From positions 49,308,078-49,372,077 of the forward strand of contig NC_091014.1 of NCBI RefSeq assembly GCF_041296385.1: DNA of 64,000 nucleotides, given 5' to 3'. This stretch comes from Aphelocoma coerulescens (lineage: Eukaryota; Chordata; Aves; Passeriformes; Corvidae). Under the pieces are notes generated by a model. It searched no databases. It saw only the letters and a program-made list of their open reading frames with translations, and was not told the DNA's origin. The translations under genes were made by a program, and so were the position numbers. This document shows positions 47,523 to 61,559 of the stretch, one piece after another (positions within the stretch are counted from its first letter, which is position 1; each line of letters begins with the position of its first letter).

Positions 47523-50500
47523 ATTCTCTGACTTTCCACCCCTCCTCTGGCTGAATGAGTCAATTCTGTTCACATGTCAGTTAAAGTATTTTGTTTCCCT
47601 CTTTCATTTTTTGCCTTTGAAGAGAGAGTAAATTGCAACAACCCATGCCTATTATTAAGACCTGAAGAGAAAATGTTTAAATTAAAGATTGTACAAACAT
47701 TTAAGCAGCAGTGTAATAAGCTCCATTTGGGAGGCAATGTAGCAAGTTTCTTATTTTTTATGTGGTTCATTACTTAAAACTAAATAACAATTGCTAGTTT
47801 TATTGCTGCCATTTCACAAATGCTGGGATCTTCTCTGTTGGTGTTGAAATCTAGTATGATTTCAATATTTTGTCTCCTTGATGTTTTACTCTGCTAGTTT
47901 AATATTGATCAGCAGATACATATTGTAATCTCTGCTTTCTGCAAGATGTAACAGAGCAAGAAAACACAAAAAAAACCCCTCTGGAAATAGCCTAACCACA
48001 CTGGTTTTTACTGTAACATAAGGCTTGCATCTGAGACTACCATATCATCCCTCTGGTTTTATTCCACTTTTTACCTTGTGGGAATTACTTAATGATGGGA
48101 GGCAAACCTTTGCTAAAAGGCAATGTGGTGTTTAAACAGTTAGATCAAAATTCCAGCTAACTGTACTTATCATTCCTGAAAAGGACTGTAAAAGGAAGTG
48201 CCATGTTCCAAAGCTGCTATTTTGAAATACGTTAGAAACAGAGTAAATGGCCAATTTTATCACTTGCCCATTTGTCTGTCTATATATTTCTGTCTGTCTA
48301 TTTACTTCTCAGATGCTCTTCTCATTCCAGTCATCAGAAAGAAAGTAACATTTTTTTCCCTCAGAAGTGTTTTTTTGCACCAAACACTTGTCACAGCCTC
48401 AAGCATTTAAACAGAGCTCCTGACAGAGATGCAGTATTACTTTGGCTTGGGTTATGAAATGGAATGCCATGAATGACTGCCTGGAATAGCCTCTCTTTCA
48501 TGAAAGATGCTGCAGGTGACCCAAGGACAGTTTGTGCCTTTCATGAATGTCATGTAGGTGGAAAAGTGAAACTTCAGCACAAGCTAAACTAGCCAGGGGA
48601 CTGGGATAGAAGAAAATATTTCAGAATCTCTGTTGCCTTCTTGTTGGCTGGGATGGTAGGAAAGACACGAGGTATGCACAAGGAAGTTGGGGGTATGTTT
48701 GGGTGCAGAACCTGGCAGGAGAGACAGGGTGCCAGGAGTAACACCCAGTTAATGTCAATTACTTAGCAAGAAGGAGAGGGCTTTTTTTCAGGTGGTTTAT
48801 TCACAAGTGAGAATTCCTGAAACTGCACAACTTTGAGCAAATATTCTAGAAGGCTTGTGGAGTCCCTCCTACAATTTTTATCTTCTTGTTGAAATCTCAC
48901 AGCTGGTAATCCCATAAATCTTCTGAAAAAGAAAAGGTCTGTTTGTTTTTCCAAAACTTTTTTTCAAATATTGCACTATCAAAATTTCTCAGATGTTCCT
49001 TTCCTGAAACCTTCAGTGGAAAGCATCCTAAGAAAGCATTGTTTGATGTAGTACAAGAGATCATGGTTTGGGAACTACTAGAATAAGTGAGAGAATGAAT
49101 GAACAAAGACTCTAAGAATTTTTTCTAGCTAAAAGGCAGGCAGGCCAAGAGAGAGACCCAGTGCTTCTCTGCCCTAGGAACAGCAAAGTCACTCACAGGA
49201 CTTCTCTGGACTGGAAATTACTTTAAAAATGCAAAATGCTTCAGCACAGTCCCACAACAGAACAATTCTTGCTGTGAGGAGATATCAACTTGCTTTGTGA
49301 AAAAGATCTTGATATTTGGGATAGTCTATAAACACCAAGAAGAACAAGCTGGGAGTGCAACCAAAAGCACAAACCCATTCTTGCAAAGTACAGATGGGGC
49401 CTACAAAAATACCAGACCAGAAGGATTGAATAAGTAAGTTACTCCTCTCTCTCACCCTCTCCCCCTCTATCTGTGTCTGTTTTTAACCACCCTGAGCTTT
49501 AGAAATGCCAGCTTTTTTAATCTCTAAAACCATCTGTGTAGCTTTTCTCAGTGGTATCCTTTCACTTACATCCTGTGTCATTGGTTTGTCTGTCTCTCCT
49601 GATGTTGATAATGTTGTTAGCAGCTTCTCTTGAAGCTTCCTATGAGCATACTTTGAATGACAAAGAGGTGTAGGGGAAGGACAGGCAATGCAAAGCAAGC
49701 ACAGAGCTGATTTATATAGCCTTGTGCATATGGAATAGGTTTCGTTCTGTCTTGGTCTATTTTTCTCTAGCAGCAAAATTTTTAACCACAGAGAATTTTG
49801 CAAGAATGGTCGACGTCTCCCCAGCCCCTTCCCCTCTGCCCTGCAGCAGGCTCCTCAGGGAGGACCTCAAGGCACTGTAGAAGTCTGGCTATTGTGATAT
49901 CATTGTTGTTTATGCAATTATTTGATAAAAGTCTCCATGATGCTTTCTCAAGCTGCATAAGAAAAGGGCCCTTTGGCTAACCACCTGAGAGAGGGGATGC
50001 TCTTAAAATCAGGGTGGTTGTCTGTTTTTCTTTTTTCTGAATAACAAATTAACTGTTTAGTTGCCATGTAATCCTGATATTTAAATACTTCCTGGTTAAT
50101 AATAATTCCTTCCTTCCACACTTCTCTCTGTGTCAAGTCTTCCTTTTTGCAAAGACTAAGTGCCCCAAAGGTACTTAACTGTAGCCAAAAGTCTAAGGGC
50201 ACTAAAATCCCTTTATTTCCCCCACTCCTCCACAAATCCACACTAGCACTTTTCCTTGAAAATAGCACATTTTGCTGTTTATGTCTCTCTGGTGCAGAAA
50301 CTGTGCTGGTTGTATGAGGAGTGGTTAATACCACAGTTAACCTCTCTCGATCTTCCTGCCACGGCAGATGAGTAAGCCTCAAGATCAAGAGGCCAGGGAA
50401 TAGGGTGGTGAGGAAGCTATCAGCTCTAAAAATATATTCTGTTTTGTTCTGTTCTGGTCACACCATGCCATTTCCATTCCATCCATTCTGTATCATCAGC

Positions 50501-53500
50501 CCAATGACTTAACTCTTCCCAATCGATCTCCCTTCAGCCTTTGGCAAAATGAGCAAGTCAGACAACTGCAGTCGAACAGCAACTGTGTCAGAGCTGGGCA
50601 GCCTCCTCCAGAGAGGCAGTAAAATGGGAATGGCAAAGCTGTCCAGAAGAATTGCTATGCATCTTTGGCAGGGATAATCCTTGCTTCAAAGGATAACAGA
50701 GGACAAGACCCCTTTGCAGTCTCTCATCCCGGCACTGGGAGGTCTGTGCAGCCCCGAGTGGGACTGTGCTGCCTGAGGCACTGCTTGCAGACAGGCAGTC
50801 GGAGTCCTGCCCAGTGCCAAGCTTACAGGGATCCCCTCGAGTTATCCTCCCATCCCTGTAGCACCAGCAGTTGGGACAGATGTTAACTGCTGGATGTGGA
50901 TGTTGCTCCAAGCCCATCTCCTTGCTGCTCCTGGCAGGTGTGCAGTGTCACACTGCGTCTCAGCCTGTATTTTCCCTGCCAAGAAATAGATATTTCTTTG
51001 AGGAACTAATAAACTAGCTGTTTTCTGTGTGTTCAGCTGGCTACATGCCGATGAATACATAGACAGATGAAGAGAGATTTGACCAATGTTTTCTCCATCT
51101 TGGGTATTTCCAAGTGTCCTCTGATTTTCATGCTGACTGTTAGCCATTGCAGGCTGGTTGGACAGGCCGAGGCCTCCTCACTCTCCCTCCTCTATATATC
51201 TCTTTCCATTTTTCCCCCAAGATTTCTAATAAACTTTGGAAACTCTTTCTATCTCATTGGCTAGGAAATATGACCATTCTCATGTGAATGACTTACCACA
51301 AGGTCTTCAAACTTAGCTATCCAAGGAAGTCGAGATTGGCTTTCAACATCAGGGACCCACAAAGGGTTTTCTGAGTCCCCTTTCACAGCACCAGAAACTT
51401 GGTAAGTGACTCGGGAACTGACACCTCCTAAAATACAATGCTCTTCTCTGTCCTCAGCAATCCATACACTTTAACAACTTGCTTCCTAAGAAGTCATATC
51501 CAAACAGAATAGTTCAAAGTTGCAATTATTGCATAGAGGGGCTGATGCTCAGTCTTCACAGTATTTCATAATTGGAACAAGCCCTCTTTGTAGACCAAGG
51601 AATAAAATCAAGGCCCTGAGACCTTGCTGTTCTGGCATACTTAGAGACCTTACAATCCTCCACTTTCAGAAGTCCATGACCTTTTTCCTTGCTTCCCTTT
51701 CACTCCCGCAGTCTAGGTTTTTGCAGTGAAAAGATCCAGCTCTTCTCACAGACATCAGAGAATGCAAAATTTCAACCCTCAAAGTTGCCTCCACGTCATG
51801 TCTTCAAACACCTGTCTGATCTTTCCTGACAATACCATTGTTACAAGCCCTCAGTTGTGTAACTATCAGCCATGTACTTAATTGGAATGTGCTGGTTTAC
51901 ATACAGCTTCTATTTGCATGCCTGTCATTGTACTTCCACAACTAATCGTGAACAAAAGTACTGTTGCTCAGCAGTTAACAAAATTGATTTCACTAGCACA
52001 AATTCTTTTTAAAATTCACTAGAAACCAGGTTCATTAATGTTTTGCAAATTTTTGTACAGCCTGCAAATCTTCTGCTATCACAATGTTGTGTTGGGCAAT
52101 ACAAATCCCATGCAACAGCTCCTGTAACTTTGCTCACTTGTCCTTCCCTGCTCCTGCAAAATTATGCTCCTAGTTCTGATATGATGTCCCCAAACCAGCA
52201 GAGCAGGTAGATACATTCATGGGTGTAGAAGGGAAGAAGATGGATCATTTTCCTTTGAAAGGCAAATATTTGCATTTGTTTCTTTACAATTATTTCAGCA
52301 ATAACTCATCAGGTCTGAAAGCTGAAAAATACAAGTGCAGAAAACCACAGTTTTCTGGACTGCCCATTGCAGCTAAGCAGCAAAACTTGTCCTGGTTTCA
52401 GCAGTGCAAACTCCCCCAATTACTGATGGTGAGATACAATCAGTATAAGACTCTCTTCCACTGACAAAGCCCAAACTCAGAGCAAGTGCTTCCCCAAAAT
52501 GGTATTCTATTTTCTAAACTGAAATTTCTCCCATTTGAAAGAATTTCTCCAGCTTGACGTGACATCACATTGCTCCCACAATGCTGATTAATACCTTCTT
52601 CTGTAGAGCAGGATGGAGACAGACAGACAATGAGATCTGAGGAAGTGTGGTAGGGCCACGGTTTCCCAGCCATAGTAGAGGGCAAATAAACTGTTCTTCA
52701 GGCAAGTTACCAGAAATCAAAAAAGGGAATGGAGAGACCTGCCTTGGGCACAGTGACAGTACAGGGATGACCTGAGAAGCATGGGACAGTTAAGCACAGG
52801 CCAGAGACTACAGTTTAAAATAGCTTTGACTCATCTTCTTATCATCTTAATTTTGAGCTTTCCAGAAGCCTGAGGGGCTTACCAGGGATGCCCCAGTGAC
52901 ATCACAGCATGATCCCCACTGCACCAGGACCTCCCACATGCTGCAACCCCATGCCACCACATTCAGCCTGGACACTTCACCCTGAGCCACTTCCATCCAC
53001 CACACTTGGTCATCTCAGGAGCAACACCAGCCACTTCACTGAAAAAAACTTTGCTCCTCAAGCCAAGCTGGGTTCACACAGAGGAGGCAGTGGCAGGCAC
53101 GACATAAACACAGATATGGCCAAAAGGAGCTTAAGTCCAAAGAGGATTTGAGGTCAGTTCCTGCAACTGGAGTGCTGCTGACAGGTTTATTAGTCAATAA
53201 ACTCTGTGAGGGGCAAACACTATTGCCATTCTTCAAAAATTTGGATCCTAAAAAGCAATGATCATGCTAGGACAATAAGGGGAGGAATGTATCAGGATCT
53301 GCTCTTTCTACCTTGTGTCTGAAGCCTGTATTGCTCACTCTCTTCAGACCCAAGGGTCTAGTTTGGCTTTTCAATCCGTAATTCCCTAATATAGATAACA
53401 GCTCAATAGAATATTTGAGATCCCCTATCAGAATTTAGTAATGTTATTTCACTGATGTCCAATAGTTGCGGTAACTTGTATATGTTCATCTGTAGGAGAT

Positions 53501-55914
53501 AAAAGCATACAGGCACTTAGCAGTGAGAGACTCTTGGACTTTAGAGCATCTCAACAGTTCTCAGTACTGAAATCTCAGAGCTGGAATTCAAACTAAGGTT
53601 TTAAACTACTGAACAACTTTATTATTCTTCTTTTTGTTTCATTAGCAGGAAAATGCAAGTACTTTCATGTCGAGTTACTGATAACAGAAGCTGGCTAGTG
53701 CCGAATGTCCCGCTGAATTCACAGTGGGGCTTGTGGAATGGGATTGTACAGCAACAAATGCCAACTACTTAATGTCTCACTGAATTATAGATTTTTGGAA
53801 GACTGTTTAATAAGAAGGAAAACAGTTAAAGTGCTTTCCACCTAATTTTGCACATGTATAAAAAGCATGGGACTGACACTGACAACATAACTCAGGAGGA
53901 TTAAATTACTGTTTCACACTCCTTGTAAATCTAAGCCCTTAATAATACATACATTACCCCCACTTATGCATTGAGATATAATTAATACTAAAAAAATCTG
54001 GGAGGTCACTTTTTAAAAGACCTAACACTTTTTATTTTTTTATAAGCAAATGATGCTTTTTTTCCTCCATGTCTCAAGATTTTTCCTCCAAAGGTGTTAA
54101 TGCATTTCAAAAGAGGAATGACAGCAGTAGGTTCCTTTGCTTTGTACTTCATTTGTTTGTATGATTCTGTGTTTACCATTTAAATTCAAGTAATTTGAAT
54201 TAGGCTACAGCATGCAGCTTTAAGCAATTCTGCATTGGTGAAACGTGAGGAGGCCCTAGTTTGTTCAGGATTTCATCCATCACTGGGGTGGGAGTCACCT
54301 TTTGCCACAGTATGTATGCTCAGCACGGTGCACAATTAATGCCATGGTGTTCTTCTGGATTTATGCAGCATTGCCTTCTGATGGGTTCTGCTCTCAGCGG
54401 CTGAAAAGTTACACCAATTTTATACAAACTCCTGCCGTTTCCACCAGCTCACGATTAAAGTGAACTGTCTGCAAGATTAAGCTCTACAGAAAAGAACAAG
54501 TAAGATAAACGAGAGGGCATCCAGCATCCTGCTAATTATTGTGCTTGTGCATGCACACAGTCTGTGTGTGGGTGCATACGTGCGTGTATCTGCCTTCTTA
54601 TTAGCAGCAAGGCCACTACAGTAAGGAACTACTTAATAGTAAAGTCATCCAGGATTTCCCTGCTTCATCTGCTAACACTTTTGCTAGACTTTAACCTGTT
54701 GGACTGAATTATTCTAGGCAGATTTTCCTGCAGGCTGTACACTTAGGGAAATATCCAATTTCAGACTGTATTTTTTTTTCTTTTTTCTAAGAACAAGTTT
54801 AAGGAAAAAAATACATATCCTGGCCTCATCTTGAAAGGTTAACACATCGTTTGCTACTCCTGTGCAAGTCAACCCAAATTTGACCATGTTACATGCCTTC
54901 CTGAGATCACAGTCCAAGCACAGGAAAGCAGGAAAATTCCTCAAAGAGTCTGTGCTTTCAGGGCATGGTCCCCACTGGGATTCCATGGCATTGCCCAGCA
55001 GCTGCTGTCCAAGGCTGCTGCTGCTCAGCTGGAGACAGTGACCAGGGCTGGCAGCAGAGCCCCCGCTTGGCTCGCTCTCAGTGGCACTGTGATGAAACTG
55101 CCCTCTTCGGCCAGAGCCAAGGTGGGCTGCCCATGGATCATTGGCTGTGGAGGGGGTGACAGATGAGCCTGTGTCTGTCTATGGTGTGTTTGTCTCAAAG
55201 AGTTTGGGAGGCACTTTGGGGCTCCAGCACTTTCCCTGTCACCAAGTGGCTGTGATGGCTGCTGCCAAAGCTTTGCTAGCACTGAACCACGTAAAGGCTG
55301 TGGCTAACTCTATCAGCTTTCCACAAGGGTAATTAGCAGAGATCTTTGGTGGCTGAAAGTAGTGGTACCTCTGGACTACAATCTTTCTTGGTTTTTTTTC
55401 CACCTGAAAAATTAAGATAACAATGTCCTTTGATCTTAGAGAGGGAAAACAAAATTCAATGCTATTTGTGAGTCACCTGAAAACAATAGCAGTGCCTGCC
55501 ACCAAAAAGCTGCTGATGGAATTAATAATTACATATCCAGATCACAGCTTGAATAGAGTGCAATGCCCGAGACATAGGGCCACGTGCTGAACTATGAAGA
55601 TAAAACAGAATATTGAAAAGCTGCCTAGCAAGTGATCCTAATGCATCCCAGCCACCTGTGGGTAAAAAACATGTAGCTGTATGATGGAGCAGTCATCGTA
55701 ATATGAACAGAACTCAATTAGACATGCACAGGCAAACTTGATTCTGGTATTTCCTAAATTCTAAGGGCTTGATTTTATAAACAACCATATCCTTTCAATG
55801 TGTATTTTTGAACATATGTATATGTCTTGTGTACAAATACAGGTATGAATGCACATTTCATTCCCTGATTTGGCTTTCACCTCACTCTGGAAAAAAATAT
55901 TGCCTGCAGCATAT
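47523..55914. other. intron-like sequence with two candidate dynein snippets
   Basis: No confident gene is visible. A candidate exon at 48,365-48,452 follows an excellent acceptor (CATTTTTTTCCCTCAG) and reads SLKHLNRAPDRDAV, which can be laid over the dynein LRCLRPDK..PAV region. At 55,109 the frame FGQSQGGLP recalls the AAA6 SLGQGQGPIA motif. Both are expected between exon 8 and the 61.6-kb exon, but identity is too low to call. A purine-pyrimidine alternating GTGTGTG/TGCATACGTGCGTG tract lies at 54,541-54,592. Confidence 0.35.
48365..48452 (+). pseudogene. possible dynein remnant exon (RCLRPDK region)
   Basis: The segment follows a strong polypyrimidine-AG acceptor. Its translation includes SLKHLNRAPDRDAVLLWLG. 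Dynein heavy chains have F.KLL.LRCLRPDK..PA...F.. at this point, about 60-100 residues after the LLTGG exon, which lies 860 bases upstream. L, K, L, R, P, D and A-V can be aligned if two residues are lost before PD. I rate it as plausible only because position, strand and splice site agree. Confidence 0.38.
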
Positions 55915-56096
55915 GGGAGGGAGAGAGGGAAAGAAGGCAGGAAGGCAGGGAGGAAGGCAGGGAGGAAGGGAGGAAGGGAGGAAGGAAGGCAGGAAGGCAG
56001 GAAGGAAGGCAGGAAGGAAGGCAGGAAGGAAGGCAGGAAGGCAGGAAGGCAGGCAGGAAGGCAGGAAGGCAGGAAGGAAGGAAGGAAGGAAGGAAA
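55915..56096 (+). repeat. T-free GGAA/GGCA satellite-like tract
   Basis: For 182 bases the + strand has no T: it is built from GGAA, GGCA and GGGA units (ggaaggcaggaaggcagg and variants). Stop codons need T on one strand and A on the other, so all + frames are open and the minus strand frames too. The long Gly/Arg/Lys-rich and Leu/Pro-rich open frames here (103, 144 and 90 codons) are therefore artefacts. The near-homopurine strand may form triplex structures. Confidence 0.95.
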
Positions 56097-59000
56097 CTCT
56101 ACTCAACCTATTACAGTGAACAGTACAGTTAGTGATCTCCAGTGCTTTAAACAAAGTAAGGGATTAAAAAGAGTGCTTATTTGCATGCTAAGCCTACTTG
56201 CAAAGCCAGACATATTACGTGCCTGGACATATACTTACCAACCTGATTATCACAGCAATCTCAAAATCTTGATCACACACTAAATTGGTGCAACTGTCAT
56301 GAATATCCTTGGGTGCACTGTTGCAGATGCCAATAATTTCAAAGTTCAGCACATCTTTAATTTCCATATGCTGAAGACACCAGGGCAATCACTTTCAGCT
56401 ATAGAGATAGTTCATCCTGTGCAATTTGAAACCATCTCAAAAGATTAGTGTTTGCAGCACTCCTAAAAAATCCCCAAATTGGGATGCTTGGTTTAGCTAC
56501 TTGGAAATTCAGTCTTGGGATACATTCAACTCTTGGTTTTGCTGCAGGGCAGCAGTGGCAGATCAGCCATCTGCATCAGAAATGGCCAGCTATTGTATCT
56601 AAGGTAGCAGCAACACATACGGGAACATTTTGAAAGAAGAGTCCAAGTGTAGGGCTCCCCAAATATGTAGCACCACTGACTGAAAATCAGCAAGACATTC
56701 CCTATTCACAGTCACTACCACAGTGGCTTTGCTGGGCTTCACAAGTTGCAGAGGAGAGATTTATTCTTGACTTGATCCCACTTCTGTCAACTCTGCAGAA
56801 TCCTGGTTAACATGCTGCAAAGTATCTCATTAGTGACCACCCCAAACACTGCGTGGACATCCTGGGTCTGCTGCTCATAGGGTGTTTGTGGAAGAGGACA
56901 CCTACAACATACACCAACCTAAAGTACCACACTTATGGGAACTGAAGAAAATACTATCTCAACATAATTTTTTTCTTGCCAGAATTCTCTAACCAGTAAT
57001 GAAATGGCATTAATGAAAATGTTCCATAATAAAAATTCAAAGTCATTACTCTAAGCACTGTAATGATTTAGGATTACTAAGCAATTTGCACAAATTAATT
57101 GGAGGCAATAAGTTAAATACAGTTTTCTACTATTGAATCAAGCCAAGCCTTTGGGTCAGGAAGAATTCACAAATACCTGCAGCAAATACACCCCTGCCTT
57201 GCAGTCCTGATGTTCTCTCCAGCACTAAAACATCCAGGATTTGAAGCACAAGTGACACAGCAGTACTGGACTAGTGTACTTGTAATCGTGCAAATTACTG
57301 CCCAGGTAGTTTGTCCAAAGTTTTCCAGAGAAACCTATAATCCAATATGTTTGTGTAAAATCCTAAAGCCACCTTCATTATTGAGAAGGAAAAAAAAAAG
57401 GAAGTAGCTTTTCTTTTGGACAGGAAGTAAAGCTTACCTAGTAAACACCAGTGGGGATTTATTATCTAAATGAGTTCTTCCCGTGCTGAACTTCTCAATG
57501 ACTGTCTGTCAATACTAATGAAATCAACCCATCTTTCTTGTTTTGAGCACTGCCTTTAAATTCCTAACTGTGTTCTTACAGCCATGTACTATGCCTGACC
57601 AGTCAAAGCTCACATCTCTATCGAGCTTACACTTTCTCAAACTTTGAAAAAGAGTTCAGTAGCTACCTCTAAAATTGGTGAGGGCAATAAAGTTGAAAAA
57701 AAAAAGTAAAAATAAATCTTACTTTATCTGCCTGAAAAAAATCTTTGTATACCTGACATAAATGCCACAGATATTTCAAAGGTGAAATACAGACAATTCA
57801 TTGCAAGATTCCTTATCAGAAAGCTCATATCCCATGCTAAAATAATGAAAAAATTTTTACACCTAAGTAATAAAAGTGGGCAGTGACAACACCTACAAAT
57901 CAAGAATATTTTCTCAAGCAGACAACTTCTGATTAAGGTAGAGATTACACTAGTTTCTGGCTTCACTTATTCTACCTAAGTATAAATGTAATTTGAGGGT
58001 ATGTTTTTACACTTATTTGGGTCTATAATTGACATCCCCTTCAGCAAAGGATTAATACATCAGAAGAAAATGAAAATACTCTAATGGTAATATAGGTTGT
58101 TTGAAATATAATGATTTTTCCGAGTTGCCAAACTCCTTATTCCACATGTTGCTGTTACAAAAGCATGTATAATGTGAATTAGAGAAAGACAAGGAGGTTT
58201 GTATTCACATCTGGACTTTTAACTGTTACCATTTAAAAGGGCTGTGAGGTACCTGTAGGTACAACTCATTCTTTTGTGACCAGTGCATTTAGCAGTTTAT
58301 TCATCTTGGGGAGAGCTTATTTGTTATTTTGCAGGCTGGATTGTGCTGGAACTTTGTGGCTTGCTGTTCTCAGTGGAGTTTGATTTCCTGCTGTCTCTCT
58401 TCATCACCTTTCTCCTTTTGTGGGCTCCCCTGCCATTGTCCTGCTTGTATCTCTGAACAGTGGGCATGCTTTTCATTTTCAAAATTATTCCTACTGTGAG
58501 CTCACTTAATGGGATTGAACATTTGTGATTTTTCTCTTCAGTGAGTCGTTCCACTTTTGATGAAAGAGTTCAGGTGTGTCCTGATCATTGCTGCTTTCCT
58601 CCAAAATGAACTTCATTTACCCTTTTTTTCCCTGATGCCTTCTTGTCTCATTGGTTTGGAAAGAGCCAATGTTTCTGATAGGCTGTATATTCAGATACTT
58701 TTTAATTCTCACTCTTCACCCAGGAGACACACACACACAGACACACTGTTCATGGCAAATATCTGCTGGGCCTGTTAGCCAGCAGCACTGAGACATCATA
58801 TTGGAGGTCCTGTGCAATGAAGAATTTCCAGGCTTAGGATTATCATGGAGACACAGATGTCACTAGTTTTTGGGTTCCTCACCACAGCACCTGGGTGCTC
58901 CCCTGCAAGGGAGCTTGCCTCTGACAGGCTCTTTTGTGGCACTTCTGGCCAGGTGTTGCATTGTAGCCCCTCTGCACAAATTTACTTTGATGCCCTAAAG

Positions 59001-61550
59001 AAACATCACTGCTGGTCTTAAGAAGCAGTATCACTTCTCAAGTGACAGCTTGTGGCTAGTCTTCATTGTGCTATATCAGGAAGTTAAAACAAGCAAAATT
59101 GCTATTGTCTTTTCTATCTGTTGAACCTGCCACTCAGTGCCATACTGGTGGTAACTACAGCCTGGTAAAGCACCTTAGTTATCTGTGATAAATTTTTATT
59201 TTGCTCTTTTGGTCTTTCCTTCATTCACTGTAAATGAATGCTCCTTAGTCAATGCTCAGCTGTTCTTCCTCAGCCTAACATGCTTACACAGGATGAAGTG
59301 CTTGATGCACTGCATCTCTCAAAATAAATATTGGAGCCTTGGAGCAGAGATATTATCCTTTCACCCCATCTTTTACTTATTCCATGAAAATGCTATTTCC
59401 ATGGAGGTATTGCAGTGTTCTTTAAAATGCATAAATGTGGGTTTCATTTCAGATCTTTCAAAGTCAGGAACATGCTCCTGGGAAAGCAAAGGTCTCACAG
59501 TGAGTGCAGTGCACAGGGATCACTGTGATTAGGCAAGTTTCATTCCTGGGTATTGAGAGCTCTGAACTGTAATGCCCAAGTTCTAAATAGACAATTAAAA
59601 TTACAGTAGTAGTATGCCAAGTGAAATTCTTTAATTGTCTTAGATATCCTCCTACTGCACCTGGGCATTTATCTCCTTTACAAAAAAAAATCTTTTCTAA
59701 CAATTAGGAAGGTGAAGTAAGATTAGAATGTGGAAAATGAAGGATAACAGAAGAAATCTCAATAATAGTTCCTTCCTTTTCATCCTCATGGAGTGATGTG
59801 CTCTGTCAGGACGAAGGTGAGGGATTGTTACTGCCCTTGTTTGTATGAACATAGGTGGAATAGTGTGGGTAGAGCCCTCTTCCACAGCCATAGAGAGATG
59901 TGAGTTCAGGGCTTTCTGCCCATGCTTAGACAACACCTCTCCTAAATAATATTCATTATGAGAAGAGAGTCAACAGCTACATTATCAAGCACCTCACAGC
60001 ACAGTGCAAAGAAATAAACTTGGAACTGTGAATTAAATGTTACTTGTCACCTCCAGGCCATATATTCAGACAGTTCTTTAGCTTATCCATTGGTCAAAAT
60101 TAAAGTTGGATGTTTCCACACCCTTAACAATAACATTAGAAATTTTGGTGTGTGATTTAACGGCATCTAGCCCTGCTCTCTGCAGGCCTAGGGTGCAAAA
60201 GCACAATATTTTGTCTTTTGTATGCCAATTACATTAAAAGTAATATTGGTGTAGTGGCACTATTTTTGAAACCCTCTACTAGAAGGGCTTGGGACCATAG
60301 ATTCCATTATCAGGCTTTTACATTACCCAGGAGAAAGTAACTACAAACATAAAGGTATGAGTTTTAATGGGGACACGATCAGAAGAGGAAAAGCCTCTAC
60401 GCTTCATTGCATTCTCAGCTGCTGATTTTAAACAGCACCCACAGTAAGGGATCAATCCCTGGTGCTCCGTGGACTGTGGGAGTAAGAAAGACATCTGAGG
60501 ATACACACTTCAGAGAAATAGCAAGGAGGCCTTTAGGACCACAAATATAATTAGCTGAACTCACCTGTGTGACACTAGTACAACCTCCTTGGATCCCAAC
60601 AGCTGGCACAAGGTCACAGGAAGCAAAGAGTTGCACTTTGCATGTTAGCACTGAAATTTGTTTCTCCGAAAGGAACTTGTGAGAAGTGATGATGACAAGG
60701 TATAAAGCTTATTTTGAAAAGAGAGGAATTTTTGAAATCTAGGCTAGACGTTATGACAAATGAGAGTGATATCAAGATTCAATAGCTATAGAAAGATAAG
60801 AAAAGCTGAAGACATGATAAAAGAAGAGACTTGTACAGTAGGAAACTGACTGCTAGAATAGTACCACATGAGGAAGCTAAGAATACTTTATTGCACAATT
60901 AAAGTTACAGGGGATGAGGGAAAAGTAGCTTAGTGTTCTTCAAGTCAAAGCTAAAGATGGTGTACATGATCAGAAATTATACCATTCCTTCTTGGAAACA
61001 AGATTTAGTGGAGATTTTTAATAAGGCTGCTCTGTAATGTTCTGCTAAAATAAGCACAGAAGAATCAGGTCGCCCTGGCTTTTTTTCAGAAGTGCTCTTG
61101 TCTTTTTACAGAAAAGCTTTCCTTGTCCTTCCACAAATTGTTATTGTCTGTCATTGGCCACTACCATTTAAAAAGTAGCATGTTTCTCTTAAGTGCTTTT
61201 TGTTCGCAGAGCACTTTGAACCTAAAAGAAATGGAGGCCTTTAGAAAGCTAATGGAAGTTTAAGGAGCTCAACACCTGTGAAAAGAAGGCTCTGGTTTTC
61301 TAGTTTCTCTCCACTCCCTTTTAAGCTACTTTAATAAAATATCATGTTGAATTGCTCACAGTAATGTACACACACAGGACCCTGGCTGAGCAATGCTTCT
61401 CATCTTCTGTTTCTGATGTTTGTGACACGGCCCTTTACTTTTGTTTCAGAAAGCTGAGAGGCGAGAGCAAGACTTTCTGTAACAACACAGTAAAGACAGG
61501 AACGTGAAAAGCTGTACAACAGATTCAGAATAAGCAGTCACCTGATGACT
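56097..61550. other. intron-like sequence
   Basis: I found no gene, CR1 tail or LTR edge in this stretch. A short (CA)n tract lies at 58,728-58,748. Open frames are short and unrecognised. Confidence 0.45.
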
Positions 61551-61559
61551 GTTCCATTC

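Noticed and set aside
55808..56283. 103- and 144-codon Gly/Arg/Lys-rich frames and a Leu/Pro-rich reverse frame
   Set aside because: They are produced by the T-free GGAA/GGCA tract.
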